Shown here in pieces: positions 1 through 4,217 of a DNA stretch of 5,090 nt. The DNA lies in NCBI GenBank assembly GCA_003158415.1, contig PMJA01000389.1:193-5282 (forward strand). The letters run 5' to 3'. The stretch comes from Methylobacter sp. (GTDB taxonomy: Bacteria > Pseudomonadota > Gammaproteobacteria > Methylococcales > Methylomonadaceae). Position numbers and translations under genes: made by a program. Below the pieces are notes generated by a model. It did no database searches. It saw only the letters and a list, made by a program, of their open reading frames with translations, and was not told the origin of the DNA. Position 1 is the first letter of the stretch. Every line of letters begins with the position of its first letter.

Positions 1-27
1 GAAGCCGCCGGAGAACAGTGCAAAATT

Positions 28-246
28 TTACGGTGAGATTATTGTGCTATCAGGCGGAACGACGACTGTGCGACTAGGCCGAACGATAACATTAGTACTA
101 GGCGGAACGACGACATTGGTACTAGGCGGAACGACGACATTGACATCGCTTGGCTGCGTTGCACCGCCACCACTGGTGGAACTGCACGCGGTAAGAGCCA
201 GCATGATAAAGACTAGAACGACTGGAATAATTTTCTTGGTTGTCAT
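28..246 (-). CDS. Small repeat-containing lipoprotein
   Basis: This gene encodes a 72-residue predicted lipoprotein of unknown function. Residues 1-20 form a lipoprotein signal peptide: charged MTTKK, a hydrophobic core IIPVVLVFIMLAL, then the lipobox L18-T19-A20-C21. Cys21 would be lipidated, and Ser at +2 favours the outer membrane over inner-membrane retention. The mature part is only 52 residues: a Ser/Gly/Thr linker (22-34), then four 8-residue units related to NVVVPPST (about 36-67). These alternate three beta-prone residues with a Pro-Pro turn. The ATG at 246 is preceded by a good ribosome binding site, AAGAGAGG, six bases upstream (253-260). It reads the same way as the SRPBCC/DUF2380 pair but is 165 bp away, so co-transcription is uncertain. 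I see no catalytic motif; a structural, surface or anchoring role is a guess. The lipoprotein call is secure, the function unknown. Confidence 0.8.
   Translation of the reverse strand: MTTKKIIPVVLVFIMLALTACSSTSGGGATQPSDVNVVVPPSTNVVVPPSTNVIVRPSRTVVVPPDSTIISP
49..144. repeat. 24-bp tandem repeat, four copies, in the lipoprotein gene
   Basis: Four head-to-tail 24-bp units lie at 49-72, 73-96, 97-120 and 121-144. The last two match at 22 of 24 positions. By eye the 73-96 unit matches 97-120 at about 20 of 24, and the outermost 49-72 unit at about 18 of 24. The core on the plus strand is AGGCGGAACGACGAC. Since 24 is a multiple of three, gain or loss of a unit changes the lipoprotein by eight residues without a frameshift. 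The near-identity of two units suggests recent duplication or gene conversion. Confidence 0.9.
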
Positions 247-411
247 TTAATACCTCTCTTGTGTATTGAGTCTAAAACTTTCTTGCTTGAAATAATATAC
301 ACAAAATTGAACAGGGTCGGTACGGTAACGCACATAGATTATTAGCTATAAGAGATTTCGGGATGTGGTCATTAAAGATATTAAAATCGCTCAATTTCAT
401 TGGGATTATAG
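247..411. other. AT-rich intergenic region without a gene
   Basis: This 165-bp gap separates the DUF2380-like gene from the lipoprotein gene, both on the minus strand. I see no reading frame with a ribosome binding site and no strong GC-rich hairpin followed by a T-run. A minus-strand TATATT at about 293-298 could be a -10 box for the lipoprotein gene, but no -35 box of reasonable quality lies 16-18 bp upstream, so I do not call a promoter. Confidence 0.5.
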
Positions 412-912
412 TTACTTGTTTAGCAAACCATGAATTTTATTGGCAAGCGATTTAACACCGCGTTGCGTGACTTTTTCGTGGTTACCCTTAAGTTCAATGT
501 CATAGCTTGCGGCCAGGGTTTGGGTTTTTACATTGATCACATGTGCTATTAGATAGGAAAATAAAAAGCTCGGCTTGCTGTGCTGACTGACGACTATCCA
601 ATCGACACCATATTGCTCGCCCAGTTGGGCGGCAAGATCATTAAAACGAAACAGATAGCCAAAACTGGAATTGGCGGCTTGTTGATCCTCTGTCTTAATG
701 TGAATAATTTCGTAGTTTCCGATCTCGCTTATCGCCTGCTCCAACAAGGGACTGATGGATGCAGTGCGCAAGATTTCCTGCGGTGTGTTGGGAAGGGAAG
801 TAATATCGTTCAGTTCAAAATTTAAGACGGCTATGCGTGGAGCGGCGTCGGCGTTGCTTAACAACAGCAGACACATAGCCAGTGCTAGTAGCACTGATTT
901 CAGATTATTCAT
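412..912 (-). CDS. Exported DUF2380/DUF3280-like small protein
   Basis: This gene encodes a 166-residue exported protein of unknown function. Residues 1-23 are a signal peptide (MNNLKSV, then LLALAMCLLLL, ending SNADA before A24-P25), so the product is probably periplasmic. The mature sequence opens with PRIAVLNFELNDITSLPNTP, typical of the DUF2380/DUF3280 families. An alternating alpha/beta pattern follows: LLEQAISEIGNYEIIHI, then LAAQLGEQYGVDWIVVSQHSK, then INVKTQTLAASYDIELKGN. This resembles the small domain of TolB-N/CsgG-like periplasmic proteins. I chose the ATG at 912 because GAAGAG sits six bases upstream (919-924) and gives an intact signal peptide. A TTG at 942 would add ten polar residues and overlap the preceding gene. 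The SRPBCC gene ends 22 bp upstream on the same strand, so the two are likely one transcript. Known family context: proteins of this kind are found near quinoprotein dehydrogenase genes. Any role in that chemistry here is inference. Confidence 0.75.
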   Translation of the reverse strand: MNNLKSVLLALAMCLLLLSNADAAPRIAVLNFELNDITSLPNTPQEILRTASISPLLEQAISEIGNYEIIHIKTEDQQAANSSFGYLFRFNDLAAQLGEQYGVDWIVVSQHSKPSFLFSYLIAHVINVKTQTLAASYDIELKGNHEKVTQRGVKSLANKIHGLLNK

Positions 913-934
913 GGCATTCTCTTCAAGCTTGTTA

Positions 935-1369
935 TCAAGCAAGATTTAGTTGTTGTAAATCCAATTCCAAACCATCGATACCCTCTGTAAGAGCACGGTG
1001 TATCAATCCGACCATTGCATCACGCTGCTCTTCCTGCACATCAATCTCTACCGTCCATGACAGTTCGGCGTTAACATCACAGACCTTGCTGACTTTTACC
1101 GTGCCAAAATAGCTTAGCACAGGAAAGGGCGATTCGATTCTGTTATAGCGCAAGCTTCGTTGCTGATGATCGATAACTTCAATACGATCTTTTATTTTGC
1201 CGCCATCCACCAAGGTCAGGATGCGAGTTGCGCCCTCTCCGGTACCGAACACAGAGCAGTCGGCAATTATCGGAAACCAGCGATCAAGTCCGCCGATGCG
1301 GCTAATCGCCGCCCAGGCCTGATCGGCATTTGCGTTGATGGTTTTGATAACGTTTATGTATTCAATCAT
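935..1369 (-). CDS. SRPBCC-family protein, MxaD-like
   Basis: This gene encodes a 144-residue single-domain protein of the SRPBCC (START/Bet v1-like, polyketide cyclase/dehydrase) superfamily. These are helix-grip folds that enclose a hydrophobic ligand cavity. Features in order: N-terminal strand IEYINVIKTINA; helix ADQAWAAISRIGGLDRWFP (about 15-33) with the typical W-x(10)-W-F-P pattern; strands GEGATRILTLVDGGKIKDRIEVIDHQQRSLRYNRIESPFPV (45-84); YFGTVKVSKV; AELSWTVEIDV; and the long C-terminal helix DAMVGLIHRALTEGIDGLELDLQQL (117-141). The R-x-LTL-x-(D/N)GG and SPFPVLSY-like segments recall MxaD of methylotrophs. MxaD itself is exported, whereas no signal peptide is seen here, so this copy should be cytoplasmic. 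The ATG at 1369 has GAGGAAG five bases upstream; a TTG at 1426 adding 19 residues is less likely. It is probably the first gene of a unit with the DUF2380-like gene. Ligand and reaction are unknown. Confidence 0.8.
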   Translation of the reverse strand: MIEYINVIKTINANADQAWAAISRIGGLDRWFPIIADCSVFGTGEGATRILTLVDGGKIKDRIEVIDHQQRSLRYNRIESPFPVLSYFGTVKVSKVCDVNAELSWTVEIDVQEEQRDAMVGLIHRALTEGIDGLELDLQQLNLA

Positions 1370-1374
1370 AGGAG

Positions 1375-1381
1375 CTTCCTC
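1375..1381 (-). promoter_or_regulatory. Ribosome binding site deciding the SRPBCC start
   Basis: GAGGAAG on the minus strand lies five bases before the ATG at 1369. It is the strongest Shine-Dalgarno-like site near this gene and decides against the upstream in-frame TTG at 1426, which would place this site inside the coding region. Confidence 0.6.
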
Positions 1382-1442
1382 AAAAGTTATATTGTCGTGA
1401 ATGTGGACGATTGATAGTTTATTCAATCGGTAGTCTTGGGTA

Positions 1443-1497
1443 AGCCGATATTTGCCCGCAGAGTACGGGCAATTTGCCCGCGTTTAAGCAATCGGCT
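1443..1497. promoter_or_regulatory. Candidate operator: direct and inverted repeats
   Basis: The divergent region between the SRPBCC gene and the kinase gene holds an ordered repeat set. ATTTGCCCGC occurs twice without mismatch, at 1450-1459 and 1472-1481. The period is 22 bp, about two helical turns. Between them, ACGGGCAATT (1465-1474) is an 8-of-10 inverted copy, so TTGCCCG (1452-1458) and CGGGCAA (1466-1472) form a perfect 7-bp palindrome with a 7-base spacer. Outside lie the arms AGCCGAT (1443-1449) and ATCGGCT (1491-1497), perfectly inverted. If transcription of the kinase gene starts near 1532, the direct repeats fall at about -82 to -51, a usual place for an activator. The adjacent LuxR-type regulator is the obvious candidate ligand, but that is inference. 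There is no T-run on either side, so a terminator is unlikely. Confidence 0.5.
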
Positions 1498-1525
1498 ATT
1501 CAATGTGTTTAACGCCTCTTATAAT
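1497..1525 (+). promoter_or_regulatory. Candidate promoter of the kinase-regulator operon
   Basis: A perfect TATAAT at 1520-1525 is preceded 17 bp upstream by TATTCA (1497-1502), which matches the -35 consensus at only three of six positions. A good -10 with a poor -35 is typical of promoters that need an activator, and repeats fitting such a site lie just upstream. Transcription would start near 1532, giving a leader of about 23 bases with no clear Shine-Dalgarno sequence before the ATG at 1555. Confidence 0.5.
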
Positions 1526-1554
1526 GCAGTCACATCAGGCTTATCCGACTTACC

Positions 1555-2913
1555 ATGAATCTACAATTCCATTTATTGTCCCGTATCACGGTTGTCGCGC
1601 TGATTTGTCTGTTGGCTATTGCAACCTATGTGCTGTATCACAGTGATAGTCAAGCTAGACTAGCGACACAAATCACTGCCGATTCACTGGGCAAGCAACT
1701 TGAGATGCAACTTTTTCGCATCAATGCAGGTGTCGGCCAAGTGAATCAGTTTCCGGATTTTGATCTATGGAAACAGACCGGTAACGCACCAGGCGTTTGT
1801 GTCCGTTTTATAGCAACCGACAGTGCTGTTGAGCGCAATCTTTGCAACGGCCCAAAACCAGATGGCCTAAACTATCCTGATGCTTTCGAGACTTTTTACC
1901 ATTGGCTTTTTAATGCCGGTTTTGAGAAAACACGATCGATTGCATTCAATGGTCGGGTTTATGGCTCACTGACGGTTACCCCCAGTGCCGAGATGGAAAT
2001 AGCCCAGGCCTGGGAAAATATTCGCGGCTTGCTGGGACTGTCTGCCATAACCGTTTTGGCTGTTTGTCTGCTGGTATTTCTGAGTATCAACCGTGCCTTG
2101 CGACCAGCCGGAATCATCGTCGACGGACTGGAGCGTATGGAAACGGCACACGCTTACCGCCTGCCGTCGTTCGAGCTGATTGAATGGCAGCGTACCGCCA
2201 AAGCAATCAATCAACTGGCGGCAAGTCAGCAACAATTGCTTGCCGAACGTCAAAAACTGACCGTAAAACTGATTAATCTTCAGGAGGAAGAGCGCCGTTT
2301 TCTGGCGCGGGAATTGCATGACGAGTTCGGCCAATGCTTAGCCGCGATCAACGCCCTTGCCTCATCTATCGCGCAAACAGCGAAACAACAGTGTCCGGCC
2401 TTGGTGAATGATGCCGATCATATCAGTCGGATTACCCAGCATATGCTGGATAACGTGCGCGATCTTTTGAAGCGTTTGCGACCTGCTGAGTTAGATGAAC
2501 TTGGGCTTGCGATCAGCCTGAATAGCCTGGTGTCGGGGTGGAATGCCCGTAGCGGCGGTAAAAGTCATTATCAACTGAACATCCTCGGCGATTGCGTCTT
2601 GTTGCCGGAGCCGCTGACGATTACACTGTTTAGGATTACTCAGGAATGCCTAACCAATATCGCTAAACATTCAACGGCCCAGAACGCAAAAATCACCCTG
2701 GCAATTACCGAAAATGCAGTCACCTTGACCGTGGAAGATGATGGCAGCGCCACCGAATTGCCCTTTACCGAGACTTCAGGCATCGGCCTGCTCGGCATTC
2801 GCGAGCGCATCACTGCGTTGGGCGGGCAACTGACCTTAGCAATTGTCCAACCTCACGGCTTGAAAGTTGAAGCCTGGCTGCCGATTATTTCCATAACTAA
2901 GCCACGGACATGA
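1555..2913 (+). CDS. Membrane sensor histidine kinase, MoxY/MxaY-like
   Basis: This gene encodes a 452-residue inner-membrane sensor kinase of the NarL-type (HisKA_3) class. Membrane segments span about 7-28 and 158-178 and enclose a periplasmic domain of about 130 residues. Its closing segment, RVYGSLTVTPSAEMEIAQAW (134-153), looks like the LapD/MoxY periplasmic domain. Cys82 and Cys97 lie in this domain and could form a disulfide. A HAMP-like linker (179-225) and a coiled coil (225-247) lead to the dimerisation/phosphoacceptor helix EEERRFLARELHDEFGQ, with His255 as the expected phosphorylation site. The ATPase domain has an N-box (QECLTNIAKH, Asn368), a G1-like VEDDG (393-397) and a G2 box GIGLLGIRER (409-418). 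The usual second Gly of G1 (DxGxG) is Ala399. Its partner is the regulator whose start overlaps its stop by 4 bp. MoxY and MxaY control methanol dehydrogenase genes in methylotrophs; the same role here is inferred. No clear Shine-Dalgarno site precedes the ATG. Confidence 0.88.
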   Translation: MNLQFHLLSRITVVALICLLAIATYVLYHSDSQARLATQITADSLGKQLEMQLFRINAGVGQVNQFPDFDLWKQTGNAPGVCVRFIATDSAVERNLCNGPKPDGLNYPDAFETFYHWLFNAGFEKTRSIAFNGRVYGSLTVTPSAEMEIAQAWENIRGLLGLSAITVLAVCLLVFLSINRALRPAGIIVDGLERMETAHAYRLPSFELIEWQRTAKAINQLAASQQQLLAERQKLTVKLINLQEEERRFLARELHDEFGQCLAAINALASSIAQTAKQQCPALVNDADHISRITQHMLDNVRDLLKRLRPAELDELGLAISLNSLVSGWNARSGGKSHYQLNILGDCVLLPEPLTITLFRITQECLTNIAKHSTAQNAKITLAITENAVTLTVEDDGSATELPFTETSGIGLLGIRERITALGGQLTLAIVQPHGLKVEAWLPIISITKPRT

Positions 2914-3590
2914 ACGCTATGACAACTATCAGAATTTTGCTGGTTGACGATCACGCTATCGTTCGCGAAGGGTATCTATCGTTGCTGGCAAAACAGTCCG
3001 ACTTACAAGTGGTTGCCGAAGCGGCAGATGGCATTCAAGCCTATCAGCGATTTAAGGAATGTAGCCCCGATGTGGTGATAACAGATCTTTCTTTGCCTGG
3101 AATCAGCGGTCTGGAACTCATTTCCCGCATCAAACAACGCGATGCGAATGCAAAGATTCTAGTCTTCAGTATGCATCAAAATCCGAGCTTTGCATTGCAG
3201 GCCAGCCGTGCCGGTGCCTTGGGCTATATTACAAAAAGCAGTCCTCCGGAGGTGTTGCTACGGGCTATCCATGAGGTTTATTGCGGTCGCCGTACCCTGA
3301 GCGCCGACATCGCTCAAGCGCTGGCTCTGGAAAAACTGGGCAGTGAACGGATGGCGTTGGAAACATTGACGGTGCGGGAATTTGAAATTCTGCGCCTGCT
3401 GGTCGAAGCGAGAACGACGGAGGATATTGCGCAAACTCTCAACATCAGCCCGAAAACCGTCAGCAACTGCCATTACTTGATCAAGCGTAAACTTGACGTT
3501 GCAGGGGACATAGAGCTGACGCGGGTGGCAATCAGGTTGAATGTAATCAGTCTTTTGGAGCTGTCTCTTTCGGCAATACCTGCTGATTGA
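2910..3590 (+). CDS. NarL/LuxR-family response regulator
   Basis: This gene encodes a 226-residue two-component response regulator, the usual length for the NarL/FixJ family. The receiver domain (about 6-122) has every key residue: acidic pair Asp13-Asp14, phosphoacceptor Asp59 in VVITDLSLPG, Ser87 in ILVFSMH, and Lys109 in YITKS. A linker (about 123-150) joins a LuxR-type DNA-binding domain (LTVREFEIL at 152-160 through about 209), with scaffold helix TTEDIAQTLNIS and recognition helix PKTVSNCHYLIKRKL. It is the likely phosphorylation target of the kinase encoded just upstream: ATG (2910-2912) overlaps that gene's TGA (2911-2913), a classic coupling arrangement. An alternative ATG at 2919 gives MTTIRILLVDDH and cannot be excluded, since neither start has a strong ribosome binding site. 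Homology is to regulators such as MoxX/MxaB/ExaE of C1 and alcohol oxidation; target genes are not shown here. The repeats at 1443-1497 are a candidate autoregulatory site. Confidence 0.92.
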   Translation: MNAMTTIRILLVDDHAIVREGYLSLLAKQSDLQVVAEAADGIQAYQRFKECSPDVVITDLSLPGISGLELISRIKQRDANAKILVFSMHQNPSFALQASRAGALGYITKSSPPEVLLRAIHEVYCGRRTLSADIAQALALEKLGSERMALETLTVREFEILRLLVEARTTEDIAQTLNISPKTVSNCHYLIKRKLDVAGDIELTRVAIRLNVISLLELSLSAIPAD

Positions 3591-3593
3591 TGA

Positions 3594-4034
3594 TTAAGCC
3601 AATAAGCGTAGAAAAAACCCGCATAACAGAACTGAAAATCCACCGACCTCTGCTATAGCCAAGATATTAAGAATAAGATAATCTTTAGCTTTATCAGGAG
3701 AGTCCCGTAAACTGTTATTGCTGTCGGTGGTTAAGCCTAGCTGCACATAGTGCAGGATGGCAATGCCAAAAAAAAGCAGCGGCGGTATAACTGCGATAGT
3801 GTTAACTAAATTGGAAAATGCACTGATTGCAGCGAAAACGGCAAGCAGCTGAGCAGAAAACGCGTACATCAGCGCCGCACGGTGGGCGGTATTGACATAA
3901 TGCGGCGCTTCGGCGCTTTGATGTCGTCTCATGCAGAGGTATTTCCATACACCGGTCAGCAAACCGGTCATAAAGAAAATGCCTGATGCGCTAAGCGCAA
4001 TACGAGAGGCTGTGTGGTTGAGCAATTCGTCCAT
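3594..4034 (-). CDS. Four-helix integral membrane protein, unknown function
   Basis: This gene encodes a 146-residue membrane protein that I do not recognise. Four hydrophobic segments are clear: about 12-34 (IALSASGIFFMTGLLTGVWKYL), 52-73 (RAALMYAFSAQLLAVFAAISAF), 79-101 (TIAVIPPLLFFGIAILHYVQL) and 119-144. A polar, charged loop lies at about 102-118 (TTDSNNSLRDSPDKAKD). Possibly functional polar residues sit at membrane edges: W30-K31-Y32, H45-Y46, H51-R52, H95-Y96 and Glu129 within helix four. Size and topology recall small four-helix proteins such as hydroxylaminobenzene mutase (HabA), but I see no convincing sequence match. The ATG at 4034 is chosen because AAAGGA lies seven bases upstream (4042-4047); an upstream ATG at 4088 would add 18 residues without a good site. 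The gene converges on the response regulator gene with only 3 bp between stops, and is divergent from the AraC gene, a common target arrangement. Confidence 0.75.
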   Translation of the reverse strand: MDELLNHTASRIALSASGIFFMTGLLTGVWKYLCMRRHQSAEAPHYVNTAHRAALMYAFSAQLLAVFAAISAFSNLVNTIAVIPPLLFFGIAILHYVQLGLTTDSNNSLRDSPDKAKDYLILNILAIAEVGGFSVLLCGFFLRLLA

Positions 4035-4041
4035 CTTGTTG

Positions 4042-4047
4042 TCCTTT
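4042..4047 (-). promoter_or_regulatory. Ribosome binding site deciding the membrane-protein start
   Basis: AAAGGA on the minus strand sits seven bases before the ATG at 4034. It supports this start over the in-frame ATG at 4088, whose extra residues (MLSGPLFSKPFKILKDNK) do not look like part of the membrane protein. Confidence 0.6.
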
Positions 4048-4091
4048 AGTATCTTGAATGGTTTGCTAAACAGTGGGCCGCTTAGCACATT

Positions 4092-4149
4092 AAGTTTTAG
4101 TATGAAGTTTTTTGCAGATTTTCGCTGGTATCAAGCGGAACTAAAACTT
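4092..4149. promoter_or_regulatory. 10-bp inverted repeat in divergent control region
   Basis: AAGTTTTAGT at 4092-4101 and ACTAAAACTT at 4140-4149 are perfect inverted copies, with centres 48 bp apart, between the membrane-protein gene (-) and the AraC-family gene (+). Nested inside the right half, TTTCGCT (4120-4126) and AGCGGAA (4134-4140) can pair with one G-T wobble around a 7-base loop. The right arm touches the candidate -35 box of the AraC gene. A bound regulator, perhaps the AraC protein or a looping dimer, is possible; AraC-family sites are more often direct repeats. No T-run follows, so a terminator is unlikely. Confidence 0.4.
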
Positions 4150-4178
4150 GACTGAGACGGCTGTTTCGACCTTTTTAT
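4148..4178 (+). promoter_or_regulatory. Weak candidate promoter of the AraC-family gene
   Basis: TTGACT at 4148-4153 matches five of six -35 consensus bases. The best -10 candidate is TTTTAT at 4173-4178, four of six, with a long 19-bp spacer. The -35 overlaps the right arm of the inverted repeat, which would suit repression or autoregulation. This is suggestive only. Confidence 0.25.
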
Positions 4179-4217
4179 GAAAAATGAGCAACTACTTTTT
4201 TAAACAAAGTCTGGATC

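Noticed and set aside
49..144. CRISPR-like array (regular short repeats)
   Set aside because: The units are contiguous with no spacers, are a multiple of three, and encode the octapeptide repeat of a clear lipoprotein.
44..250. Plus-strand open frame of 68 codons opposite the lipoprotein gene
   Set aside because: It is the antisense of the tandem repeat; it has no ribosome binding site and no protein-like composition beyond the mirrored repeats.
912..942. TTG start at 942 for the DUF2380-like gene
   Set aside because: It would put ten polar residues before the signal peptide and overlap the previous gene; the ATG at 912 has a good ribosome binding site.
580..1414. Several plus-strand open frames across 580-1414
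   Set aside because: They lie opposite the SRPBCC and DUF2380-like genes, have no plausible translation signals, and their products match no family pattern.
1452..1472. Hairpin TTGCCCG/CGGGCAA as an intrinsic terminator
   Set aside because: No run of T follows on either strand, both neighbouring genes start rather than end here, and the motif recurs as a direct repeat, which fits an operator better.
1966..2334. Minus-strand frame of 122 codons inside the kinase gene
   Set aside because: Antisense shadow of the conserved kinase linker and phosphoacceptor region; Gln-rich composition is an artefact of reading the opposite strand.
3258..3473. Minus-strand frame of 71 codons inside the response regulator gene
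   Set aside because: Overlaps the well-conserved receiver/HTH linker on the other strand and shows no start signal or domain.
3931..4155. Plus-strand frame of 74 codons near the AraC gene
   Set aside because: Mostly antisense to the membrane-protein gene; no ribosome binding site and no recognisable features.
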